Shown here one piece after another: positions 1-6,350 of a stretch of 6,736 nucleotides of DNA. The translations under genes were made by a program, and so were the position numbers. The DNA comes from an uncultured Flavobacterium sp. GTDB taxonomy: Bacteria; Bacteroidota; Bacteroidia; Flavobacteriales; Flavobacteriaceae. The notes under the pieces were generated by a model, which saw only the letters and a program-made list of their open reading frames with translations, searched no databases and was not told where the DNA came from. The DNA is taken from the NCBI RefSeq assembly GCF_937876455.1, contig NZ_CALFIG010000193.1, positions 1-6,736 of the forward strand. The letters run 5' to 3'. Position 1 is the stretch's first letter, and every line of letters begins with the position of its first letter.

Positions 1-476
1 GAGTGATTTCCACCACTATTTGGCAATTCAATGATTTCTGCTGTTTTAAATGTTTTTAGGTCAATACGAGCAATACGAGGTGTATTGTTGGCATTACCAA
101 AAACCCAACGACCATCAACTTCACCATTTGTTTGCGACATTTCGGTGTGATGTAAATCGTCCCAAGGCACAAAACCATGCGAAGTATTCAACATTGGTTT
201 AGTTTCTTCACTATAACCCCAACCTTTTTCTGGATCTACTGAAAAAACTGGGATTACTCTAAATAATCTTCCACTTGGAAGACCATAAACGCTTAACTGA
301 CCACTAAAACCTCCTGATACGAAGTTGTAGAATTCGTCATATTTTCCAGGTGCTACATATGCTTTTTCAGCATCACCAACCGTAGCATCACTTGAATTTT
401 TTGGTTTACAGGAAGCGAATAATGCACTTCCTAAAACTAGAATTGCAATTGTTTTTACAAATTTATTTTTACTCAT
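1..476 (-). CDS. nosZ: Nitrous oxide reductase NosZ, Sec/lipoprotein (clade II) type, N-terminal part
   Basis: NosZ reduces N2O to N2 in the periplasm, the last step of denitrification, using the CuA and CuZ copper centres. Only the first 158 codons are present and the frame runs off the left edge. I translated it from the ATG at 476-474. Residues 1-23 form a signal peptide ending in a lipobox (LFASC, Cys23). There is no twin-arginine motif, which fits the Sec-dependent clade II enzymes of Bacteroidota rather than the Tat-exported clade I. The beta-propeller follows: GWGYSEETK (85-93), WDDLHHTEMS (105-114), DGRWVFGNANN (121-131) and a terminal SGGNH, all closely matching known NosZ. His109, His110 and His158 correspond to CuZ ligands. 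CuA lies outside the window. The leader before the ATG is A-rich with no clear Shine-Dalgarno site. The gene lies downstream of a cytochrome c gene on the same strand, 103 bp away, with a terminator-like hairpin between them. Identity is near certain. Confidence 0.96.
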   Translation of the reverse strand, partial: MSKNKFVKTIAILVLGSALFASCKPKNSSDATVGDAEKAYVAPGKYDEFYNFVSGGFSGQLSVYGLPSGRLFRVIPVFSVDPEKGWGYSEETKPMLNTSHGFVPWDDLHHTEMSQTNGEVDGRWVFGNANNTPRIARIDLKTFKTAEIIELPNSGGNH

Positions 477-530
477 GATTTATTATTTTTAATTTGAAAT
501 TCGTGAATCTTTGATTTCATCTTATTGAAA

Positions 531-567
531 TTAAAAACCATCTTATCGCTTTCACCCAATAAGATAG
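531..567 (-). terminator. Hairpin with T-tract between cytochrome c and nosZ
   Basis: Read on the minus strand, the arm CTATCTTAT (567-559) pairs with ATAAGATGG (546-538). This gives nine pairs including one G-T, and two more pairs can form inside. Five T's follow (537-533). The hairpin starts 12 bases after the cytochrome stop, which is where an intrinsic terminator would sit. Because nosZ follows on the same strand, it may act as a partial terminator or as an mRNA-stabilising stem that sets the cytochrome:NosZ ratio. The stem is AT-rich and only moderately stable. Confidence 0.55.
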
Positions 568-579
568 TTTGTTGTTTTT

Positions 580-1056
580 TTATTTTACACCGTCATTTTT
601 ACGCATAAACTCTAAAATACTTCTTGCTTCCTCATCTGCTAAACCTTGATTTGGCATACGAACAAGACATATCTCTAATTGTGCTTGAACTTCAGGGTCT
701 TTGTCAATCATTGGGTCTGGATTTGTGATAAAATTCATAATCCACTCTGGTTTTCTTCTTTCGGTTACACCTTTCCAACCTGGGCCAACAAGTTTTTCAT
801 CGGTAGTTTTGTGACAAGAGGTACATTTTACACCTGAGACTTCTTCACCTTTAGTAGCCATAGCTTGATCTAAAGCGGCTCCAAGTTCAACGGTTGTAAA
901 TTTACCTTCACCTCTTTTAGGGTCGTAAGAAGATGGATCTGCTGTTGCCGTTTCTTCTGTTGTTGCCGAAGGATTGTATTCTTCACCTTCTTTTTCTTTT
1001 TTGCCACAAGAAAACAATAAAACTACTGTGGTAACTAATAATACTAATTTTTTCAT
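580..1056 (-). CDS. Monohaem c-type cytochrome lipoprotein, probable electron donor to NosZ
   Basis: A 158-aa exported cytochrome c. Residues 1-17 are a lipoprotein signal peptide (MKKL start, hydrophobic core, lipobox LFSC with Cys17). A low-complexity acidic, Thr/Ser-rich linker follows (about 20-45), then a class I cytochrome c domain. Haem attachment is CTSCH (Cys78, Cys81, His82). GPGWKGV (91-97) is the usual loop after the haem site, and Met134 in VRMPNQGL is the likely sixth haem ligand. The open frame extends 44 codons further upstream, but that extension has no signal peptide at its N-terminus and runs through the operator and promoter described here, so I chose the MKKL start at 1056. 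Flavobacterial clade II nos clusters often have a small cytochrome c gene directly before nosZ. By that precedent it should carry electrons from the quinol pool to NosZ. That role is inferred from position and the fold is seen directly. Confidence 0.92.
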   Translation of the reverse strand: MKKLVLLVTTVVLLFSCGKKEKEGEEYNPSATTEETATADPSSYDPKRGEGKFTTVELGAALDQAMATKGEEVSGVKCTSCHKTTDEKLVGPGWKGVTERRKPEWIMNFITNPDPMIDKDPEVQAQLEICLVRMPNQGLADEEARSILEFMRKNDGVK

Positions 1057-1083
1057 AATATAATTTGGTTTAAAATAATACCT

Positions 1084-1091
1084 CAAAGGTC
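1084..1091 (-). promoter_or_regulatory. Candidate -7 promoter element for the cytochrome c gene
   Basis: The minus strand reads GACCTTTG, which matches five of the six fixed positions of the Bacteroidota sigma-70 -7 element TAnnTTTG. A start point about five bases downstream would fall near 1079, giving a 5' leader of roughly 23 bases before the ATG at 1056. No clear -33 TTTG is present. The palindrome 1112-1131 occupies that place, as expected for an activator-dependent promoter. This is a motif match only. Confidence 0.35.
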
Positions 1092-1111
1092 TGAATTGAA
1101 TAGGGTTAAAT

Positions 1112-1131
1112 TTTATGACTGCAATCATAAA
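1112..1131 (-). promoter_or_regulatory. Crp/Fnr-type operator palindrome upstream of the cytochrome-nosZ genes
   Basis: The 20 bp TTTATGACTGCAATCATAAA is a dyad about 1121.5, with 18 of 20 positions symmetrical (only 1119 and 1124 break it). Its core TATGA-N6-TCATA has the same half-site length and spacing as the Crp consensus TGTGA-N6-TCACA. The centre lies 65 bases before the cytochrome ATG and about 41-42 bases before the start point predicted from the -7 box, the classic class II activator position. A Crp/Fnr-family regulator responding to low oxygen or nitrogen oxides is the likely ligand. The symmetry is seen, and the identity of the protein is inferred. Confidence 0.6.
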
Positions 1132-1178
1132 GGAGATTATTTTTTGCAGTGTTTTTTTTGGGTAAAAAAGAATGGGAG

Positions 1179-1207
1179 TATAAAGCAATGGTAATTTTTG
1201 CTTTATA
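1179..1207. repeat. 10-bp perfect inverted repeat, 9-base loop
   Basis: TATAAAGCAA (1179-1188) pairs perfectly with TTGCTTTATA (1198-1207). It lies upstream of the Crp/Fnr-like operator, between the methyltransferase terminator and the cytochrome promoter. On the minus strand a T-rich run (1163-1172) follows after a six-base gap, so it might be a second insulating terminator. It could also be a binding site for another regulator. Confidence 0.5.
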
Positions 1208-1332
1208 TTTATGAGGTTTATTTACGTAAAGGGTTTGCCCTTCAAATTATTAATAGACTTGGGACAAAGATTTTAAATTATTAAATATAAATAAAAACTT
1301 TATTTTGTTTAAATGTATAATTGGTATAAGGC

Positions 1333-1367
1333 AAAAAAAAATGTTTGCCTTAAAAGACAAACATTTT
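1333..1367 (-). terminator. Intrinsic terminator ending the methyltransferase/restriction unit
   Basis: On the minus strand, AAAATGTTTG (1367-1358) and CAAACATTTT (1347-1338) form a perfect 10-bp stem with a 10-base loop. Five more T's follow directly (1337-1333), so the RNA would end in nine consecutive U's. This is a strong rho-independent signal for transcripts from the right. It lies about 110 bases after the methyltransferase stop. On the plus strand only a weak T-rich stretch follows, so the sense is clearly minus. No nearer terminator is visible for the genes to the right. Confidence 0.8.
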
Positions 1368-1476
1368 ATACTATTATTTCGTTTTCATATGAAAATATTA
1401 TTAGTTTTTTGGTGCATATGTATCGCTATTTTCATTGGTGTTTGTATGCAAACGAGTTGTTAATGGCGATTTCATT

Positions 1477-2091
1477 TTATTTCTTTTTGAAACCACAAAA
1501 CTGAAAATTTTGAATTGTATTGAATGGAGTTGTGTGATCTTCAGTAAAACAATTAACCGCTTCAAAGCTATCTTTAAATGTTTGTTTCATTATATTTTCT
1601 GAATATTGTTTTATTTCTAATCCGCTGCATTTTAGTGGACCGTTTTCTGAAAAAGTTCCTAGTAGAAAGTTGCCGTTATCTACACTATTTTTATTGACTA
1701 ATGCTACATATTTATCTATATTTTCTTGTTCGGTTAAGAAGTGAAAAACAGCTCTATCGTGCCAAAAATCAAATTTGATATTAGTTTCAAATTCTGTAAT
1801 ATTAGTAACTATCCAATGCACATTATTTGCCTTTTTACCTAGACGTTTTTTAGCTCTTTCAAGTGCAAATTCTGATATGTCTAAAACCCAAATATTTTCA
1901 TATCCCTTTTCTAACAAAGCATCTACTAAGTTACTGTCGCCACCACCGATGTCAATTATATTTGCGGATTTTGAAAGTTGTAGACTTTCAATATACTTCA
2001 TTGAAGTTGTAGGATATGTTTGTGTCCAACTTACTTCGTTTGGGTTTTTAGTTGCAAAAACGTTTTCCCAATGTGATTTGTTATTTTCCAT
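1477..2091 (-). CDS. Class I SAM-dependent methyltransferase, substrate unknown
   Basis: A 204-aa stand-alone Rossmann-fold methyltransferase. Motif I is IIDIGGGDSN (45-54), which binds AdoMet. The acidic end of strand beta2 is Asp71 in WVLDIS, expected to hold the ribose. The stretch WHDRAVFHFLT (110-120) after beta4 and GPLKCSGL (151-158) are hallmarks of a widespread bacterial family of small methyltransferases, usually annotated only as class I SAM-dependent methyltransferase. There is no DNA-methylase catalytic motif (D/N/S)PP(Y/F), so it is not HsdM. I chose the ATG at 2091 because HWENVF with the SWTQ segment is the usual N-terminus of this family. The in-frame ATG at 2130 would add 13 unrelated residues that overlap the preceding gene remnant. 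The start lies 7 bases after that remnant's stop, so it is probably cotranscribed with the restriction genes. A small-molecule or protein substrate is more likely than DNA. Confidence 0.85.
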   Translation of the reverse strand: MENNKSHWENVFATKNPNEVSWTQTYPTTSMKYIESLQLSKSANIIDIGGGDSNLVDALLEKGYENIWVLDISEFALERAKKRLGKKANNVHWIVTNITEFETNIKFDFWHDRAVFHFLTEQENIDKYVALVNKNSVDNGNFLLGTFSENGPLKCSGLEIKQYSENIMKQTFKDSFEAVNCFTEDHTTPFNTIQNFQFCGFKKK

Positions 2092-2098
2092 GTTTGAT

Positions 2099-2413
2099 TT
2101 ATAATTTGAATCTGTAAAACTGTTCAACATTATATCTTTTGCTTACTAAAACACAAACTTGATTACTAATTAATTCTCTGGTGTTTTTCAAATGCTCAAT
2201 AATTTGTTCTTTTGTATAAAACTGTTCTAATTTTTCGATGTCTTGAACAAATGTATCTTTAGTTGTTGCATACATAGCTCTAGGAATTATACTATCTAAA
2301 TCTGTTTTGAGATTAAATTTACTATAATCCTTATCTCAAAATAAGTGTTTTGGGGATATTGTTACGATTTTACCGTCTAAATTCAGATGTTCAAAAATAC
2401 TAAAAAAATGTAA
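2099..2413 (-). pseudogene. Degenerate DUF6922-like (antitoxin-type) gene with in-frame TGA
   Basis: My own minus-strand translation finds one frame, from the upstream stop at 2416-2414 to a TAA at 2101-2099, that is open apart from a single TGA (2338-2336). Around it the product reads ISPKHLF-stop-DKDYSKF, then SIIPRAMYATTKDTF, IEKLEQFYTKEQIIEHL, and ends EQFYRFKL. This fits the small Bacteroidota DUF6922 family, whose members typically begin with an LFWD motif, continue with an I-x-R helix and a Tyr-x-x-(D/E)-x-I segment, and end near a Phe-(R/K) pair. The TGA stands where the conserved Trp codon TGG belongs, a one-base change. The frame has no ATG before the TGA, and its first bases overlap the end of the 365-aa gene in another frame. 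An ATG at 2275 could restart a 58-aa fragment. In other genomes such genes often pair with AbiEii-type nucleotidyltransferase toxins; none is present here. Family assignment is from memory of the pattern. Confidence 0.6.
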
Positions 2414-3497
2414 TTAATTTTAATTTGTTTTCTTCAGGTATGTAATGAAGTGTAACTTGACATTTTACTTTTTCCTTTGAATATTGAACATCTAACTCAA
2501 TTATGACATTAAATTTTATTAGGTTAAATTCTTTTAATTCTGTCATTTCATAAATATAGCTATCTTTTATTTTTCCTTTTATTAATTTTTTGAAGTCTTT
2601 TATTGAGTAGTTTTCAAGTTGTGCTTTCTTGAGTTTACCTCCTTTTTCGTTTAAAAGATAATTAAACTTTGGCTCTTCAATTTCAATATTGAGTTTTTCT
2701 AAATCACTAACAATAGGTGTTATGGAGTTTAAAGCAATTCGTGTATCTAAACTATATCCTTTTAAATCCTCACGTTCAATTTTATATGATAAAAACAAAT
2801 CATAGTATAGACTTGGAATACTTTTAATTGAAAAACTATAGTTTTCGAAAGGTAATCCTTGCGTATTTTCATCAGTTTTCCAATCTTCATCTTCATAAGG
2901 AAGGATTACTTCATGATTATTTACTATGGCTACTTTGCATAGAATGAGTGACAGCATTGTTTTCAGATTGGTTTGAGTAGTTGTATCAAGAAATCCTATA
3001 TATGGTTCATAACCATTTAATTGATTATGAAATTTAGTAAATAAAGTATTTGAAAGATTATTGATGTAAATGATGTAACAATCTTGTATGTTGAAGAAAT
3101 CTATATTCTTTTCTGAAGTTAATTCATCAAAAAATACTTCTTTCCAATAATGAAAATTCTGTTCAATAATTAAATCACCCGATAATATGCTATGCTTCGT
3201 TTTTTTATCAAAAATTGGAATTACTTTGTCAAAAACTTCATAACCATACCAAGCTGATTTTATTTTAGAACTAACAAAGACAAGAGCTATTTCTTTTTTG
3301 TTGATATTGGGCGTCAATACATTCCTTAAATCTTTGTACTCAATTTTTTTTTCTGAACGTAAATTTTCAGTGAAATCATTAAAAGCTTGTTGAATAACAT
3401 CATACATCTGTTTATCAGAAAGTTTGAAATTTTCTTTCATAGCTTCCAAATAAAAGTTTTCTCTTGATTCTAAAGTAAAAATTGTTTTGTTAGACAT
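2400..3497 (-). CDS. Unidentified 365-aa protein encoded directly after hsdR
   Basis: I do not recognise this family. The ATG at 3497 is 6 bases after the hsdR stop, so the gene is almost surely in the same transcript and likely acts with, or regulates, the restriction system. The product is Lys- and Asn-rich, with no signal peptide, membrane span, zinc-binding Cys cluster or Walker motif, so it should be a soluble cytoplasmic protein. Residues 10-60 look helical and charged. Residues 70-240 look like alternating strand and helix, including SAWYGYEVFD (81-90), GYEPYIGFLDTTTQ (162-175), the acidic PYEDEDW (200-206), and PFENYSFSIKSIPSLYYDLFLSYKI (split at 216-230 and 231-240). The C-terminal third (about 275-365) reads as paired helices followed by beta strands. 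Acidic residues around 201-205 and Asp171 could be catalytic, but no known nuclease pattern is complete. A defence accessory or restriction-modulating protein is possible by position only. Confidence 0.8.
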   Translation of the reverse strand: MSNKTIFTLESRENFYLEAMKENFKLSDKQMYDVIQQAFNDFTENLRSEKKIEYKDLRNVLTPNINKKEIALVFVSSKIKSAWYGYEVFDKVIPIFDKKTKHSILSGDLIIEQNFHYWKEVFFDELTSEKNIDFFNIQDCYIIYINNLSNTLFTKFHNQLNGYEPYIGFLDTTTQTNLKTMLSLILCKVAIVNNHEVILPYEDEDWKTDENTQGLPFENYSFSIKSIPSLYYDLFLSYKIEREDLKGYSLDTRIALNSITPIVSDLEKLNIEIEEPKFNYLLNEKGGKLKKAQLENYSIKDFKKLIKGKIKDSYIYEMTELKEFNLIKFNVIIELDVQYSKEKVKCQVTLHYIPEENKLKLITFF

Positions 3498-3503
3498 GTT
3501 TTG

Positions 3504-6350
3504 CTAACTAACTATACCATTAATGAAAGTGCTAACAAAATTGTATATTTTATCTGTTATTCTTTCTGCGGAAATTCCTCTTTCTTTTAAACCTGGTTTG
3601 ATATTCATCATATTTACCACATCGTCTCTCAATGGTTTTTTTTCAGTGAACATGTATTTTCCAATTATTTCTGATAATTTAGAAGAATCAAGGTTTTCCT
3701 CTGAAGTTAATTTTTGAAAAGCGGCTTCTTTTTCTTTTTCCCAAAATTTATTGAACTCATCAGGAATATCATCATTGTCTTTTATAATTGGTAAATTTTG
3801 TTCAATAAATTTTTCAATCAATTCTTTTTTACTTCTCAACTCTACATCACCTGATAACAAATCATAAATATTTTTCTTTTGTTTTTCAATTTCTTCGTTA
3901 GAGCTATTGCTTAATTTTGCTAAAAGTTTTAAAATGTAGGTTACATTAATTTCGTCTCTATGTATTAACTCTAATTCAAAGTCAATATCATCTAAAACTG
4001 ATGTTTTTTCAACTTTGTTAAATCCCTTGGTTTTATCGTATAGATCTAAGTATTTACTTTTGTAATCTTCAAATTGTTGTTCTGTCATTGACAAATCATC
4101 GTACTTAAATTCTGTAAATGTGCTTAGAACATTTCGCAAACGCATTAGTTCTCTAAACGTTTTGATAAATTCTAATTCTTCTTCTTCACTTTTGAGATTA
4201 TTGACACTATTGACCGTTGGAGTTATCTTAATTAATTCAATAAATGAAGAATTAAATTTTGTCACATACTCTTCGTATGGTTGCAAGATAATTTCATTTT
4301 TATGTTCTAATCTAGAAAACAATTCAATAGCATCATCAGTATCTTTTTTTAGATTTCTAAAGCAAACAATATTACCTTGAGATTTCACTTCGTTTAAGAT
4401 TCTATTGGTTCTAGAATATGCTTGGATTAAACCGTGATATTTTAAGTTTTTATCTACATATAATGTATTTAGCGATTTACTATCAAATCCTGTTAAAAAC
4501 ATATTTACTACTAGTAATATATCAACTTCTTTTTGCTTAACACGTTTAGCAATGTCATTATAGTAATTGTAAAATGATTGCGTATCTTTGGTAGTGAAAT
4601 TAGTGCTGAACATTTGGTTGTAATGCCCAATAAAAGTTTCTAAATTATCTCTTGAATGATTAGTTCCATATTCTTCTTTTGGTTCTGCAGCGATTAATAA
4701 ATCTTCTTCCTCAAATGTACCAACTGCATCTAAGTCTTCTTCGTTAGCTTGAAATGAAAATATTGTAGCTACTTTTAGATTGTGTAAACTGTTTTCTTTC
4801 TTTTGCTGGAATAGTTTATAGTACTCTACCAATGTTTGAACACTAGAAACGCAAAAGATTGCTGTAAACTCTTTATGGTGCGTTTTACGATTGTGATTTG
4901 AAATTATATAGTCAGTAATGTTATTCAATCGAATAGGAGCATTCATTACTTCAACTTCATCTATTGCTTCAATATTAATATCTACAATATCTTCCTTACG
5001 CTTGAATGTTCGAATATATTCAATTGAAAATTTTAAAACATTTTCATCTCTTATAGCATCGGTAATTACGTATTTATGCAAACATTCACCAAATAACATA
5101 TCAGTTGTTCGTTTACCAAATTCATTAGAACCCGCATTTTTATCGAAAATTGGAGTTCCTGTAAAACCAAACATTTGGCAATTGCCGAAGAATTTTTTTA
5201 TTGTATCGTGGGTTTTACCAAACTGACTTCGATGACATTCGTCAAAAATAAAAACAACTCTTTCGTTTTTAATGTTTTCCATTTTTGCTAAATACTTTAT
5301 TTTAGAAATCGCGGTATTTAGTTTTTGAATAGTGGTAACAATTAATTTATTGTCTCCTGCTAATTGCTTTACTAAAGCTTCAGTATTGTTAGTACCATCA
5401 ATACTTCCTTTACTAAAACCATTGAATTCTTTTGTAGTTTGATAGTCTAAATCTTTTCTATCAACTACAAAAACTACTTTATACACATTGGGTAAATTGG
5501 TGAGTATTTGAGCTGTTTTAAATGAAGTTAAAGTTTTACCCGAACCTGTTGTGTGCCAAATATACCCTGGTTTAGTTGTTGTCTTTACTTTTTCAATAAT
5601 AGCTTCGGTAGCATAAAATTGATATGGTCTTAAAATCATTAATGCCTTTACTGTTTCATTAAGAACAATATATTTTGTAATCATTTTTGAAACGTGGCAA
5701 GGTTCTAAAAAGATATTGGTAAAATCAGCTAACTGTGTAATCAACTTGTTCTTTTCATCAGACCAATAAAATGTTTGCTTGAATGTTCTTGATTTTAATG
5801 CATTGTTAGCATAATATTTTGTGTTAACGCCATTACTTATAACAAACAATTGAATGAACTGGAACAAACCATTTCCTGCGCCATAAGAATGACGTTCGTA
5901 TCTGTTGGTTTGATTGAATGCTTCTTTAAGTTCAAGACCTCTGCGTTTAAGTTCTATTTGGATAAGTGGCAAACCGTTTATTAAAATTGTAACATCGTAA
6001 CGGTTTTTATAAGTACCTACCATTTCAATTTGTTGCGCTACTTGAAATTGGTTTTGGCACCAATGAATTTGATTGATTAGCTCAATGGTTTTATTCTCTC
6101 CTAAATCGTTGGTATATTGAACACGATCACGAAGTATTTTAGCTCTTTCAAAGACATTTCCTTTGTTGATTTGATTGAGAATTTGCTTAAATTCTGCTTC
6201 ACTAAGAACAACTTTATTATGAATTTCTAACTGTTTTTTTAAATTGGATAAAAGTTCGTTTTCATCTTTAATGTCAACTGCTTTGTAGCCCAATCGAATT
6301 AATTGAGCAATTAGATTCTTTTCTAATATTTGTTCTGGCTGCACTGTCAT
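3504..6350 (-). CDS. hsdR: Type I restriction enzyme R subunit HsdR (EcoR124-like)
   Basis: HsdR is the motor and nuclease of the type I R2M2S complex. It translocates unmodified DNA using ATP and cuts it far from the recognition site. The 948-aa product is close to the roughly 1,000-aa family length and intact. The N-terminal PD-(D/E)xK nuclease has Asp119 (RYDVTI), Glu133 and Lys135 (IELKRRG), with the QxxxY motif at Gln147-Tyr151. The SF2 helicase core has Walker A HTTGSGKT (266-273), DECH box (370-373), motif III GFTGTP (395-400), motif V around TGFDSKSLNTLYVDK (620-634) and motif VI QAYSRTNR (643-650). The C-terminal helical domain (about 720-948), with KYMFTEKKPLRDD (898-910), should dock onto the methylase core. 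The wording of the motifs is of the EcoR124 (type IC) kind. The start ATG overlaps the upstream stop as ATGA, so translation is coupled. No motif is missing, so it looks functional provided hsdM and hsdS lie upstream. Confidence 0.97.
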   Translation of the reverse strand: MTVQPEQILEKNLIAQLIRLGYKAVDIKDENELLSNLKKQLEIHNKVVLSEAEFKQILNQINKGNVFERAKILRDRVQYTNDLGENKTIELINQIHWCQNQFQVAQQIEMVGTYKNRYDVTILINGLPLIQIELKRRGLELKEAFNQTNRYERHSYGAGNGLFQFIQLFVISNGVNTKYYANNALKSRTFKQTFYWSDEKNKLITQLADFTNIFLEPCHVSKMITKYIVLNETVKALMILRPYQFYATEAIIEKVKTTTKPGYIWHTTGSGKTLTSFKTAQILTNLPNVYKVVFVVDRKDLDYQTTKEFNGFSKGSIDGTNNTEALVKQLAGDNKLIVTTIQKLNTAISKIKYLAKMENIKNERVVFIFDECHRSQFGKTHDTIKKFFGNCQMFGFTGTPIFDKNAGSNEFGKRTTDMLFGECLHKYVITDAIRDENVLKFSIEYIRTFKRKEDIVDINIEAIDEVEVMNAPIRLNNITDYIISNHNRKTHHKEFTAIFCVSSVQTLVEYYKLFQQKKENSLHNLKVATIFSFQANEEDLDAVGTFEEEDLLIAAEPKEEYGTNHSRDNLETFIGHYNQMFSTNFTTKDTQSFYNYYNDIAKRVKQKEVDILLVVNMFLTGFDSKSLNTLYVDKNLKYHGLIQAYSRTNRILNEVKSQGNIVCFRNLKKDTDDAIELFSRLEHKNEIILQPYEEYVTKFNSSFIELIKITPTVNSVNNLKSEEEELEFIKTFRELMRLRNVLSTFTEFKYDDLSMTEQQFEDYKSKYLDLYDKTKGFNKVEKTSVLDDIDFELELIHRDEINVTYILKLLAKLSNSSNEEIEKQKKNIYDLLSGDVELRSKKELIEKFIEQNLPIIKDNDDIPDEFNKFWEKEKEAAFQKLTSEENLDSSKLSEIIGKYMFTEKKPLRDDVVNMMNIKPGLKERGISAERITDKIYNFVSTFINGIVS

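Larger units (their letters stand above)
1057..1476. other. 420-bp intergenic region with promoter, operator and several inverted repeats
   Basis: No credible gene is seen on either strand. From left to right it holds: the cytochrome leader; a candidate -7 box (1084-1091); a 20-bp Crp/Fnr-like palindrome (1112-1131); a 10-bp inverted repeat (1179-1188 with 1198-1207); a perfect 10-bp palindrome TTTACGTAAA (1221-1230); a small GC-clamped hairpin AAGGG-tttg-CCCTT (1229-1242); the terminator of the genes to the right (1333-1367); a perfect 14-bp palindrome (1382-1395); and a short inverted repeat GTTTG-tatg-CAAAC (1440-1453). Confidence 0.7.

Noticed and set aside
1057..1188. A 44-codon upstream extension of the cytochrome c reading frame
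   Set aside because: The extension would bury the lipoprotein signal peptide inside the protein and would run through the Crp/Fnr-like operator and candidate promoter.
1313..1504. A 63-codon plus-strand reading frame
   Set aside because: It spans the terminator stem, overlaps the methyltransferase end, and its composition (many Tyr, Phe and Lys in AT-rich DNA) looks like chance.
1477..2091. The methyltransferase as the modification subunit of the restriction system
   Set aside because: It is only 204 aa and lacks the (D/N/S)PP(Y/F) motif of DNA adenine methylases.
2092..2130. An ATG at 2130 giving a methyltransferase 13 residues longer
   Set aside because: The extra residues do not resemble the family and overlap the end of the DUF6922-like remnant; the ATG at 2091 gives the usual N-terminus.
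2336..2338. The TGA read as tryptophan or selenocysteine by recoding
   Set aside because: Nothing else in the window suggests TGA recoding (hsdR's upstream neighbour uses TGA as a stop), no SECIS-like stem is seen just after it, and the frame also lacks a start codon, so decay is simpler.
3504..6350. Several 60-100 codon plus-strand frames opposite hsdR
   Set aside because: They lie antisense to well-conserved helicase and nuclease motifs and show no family features.
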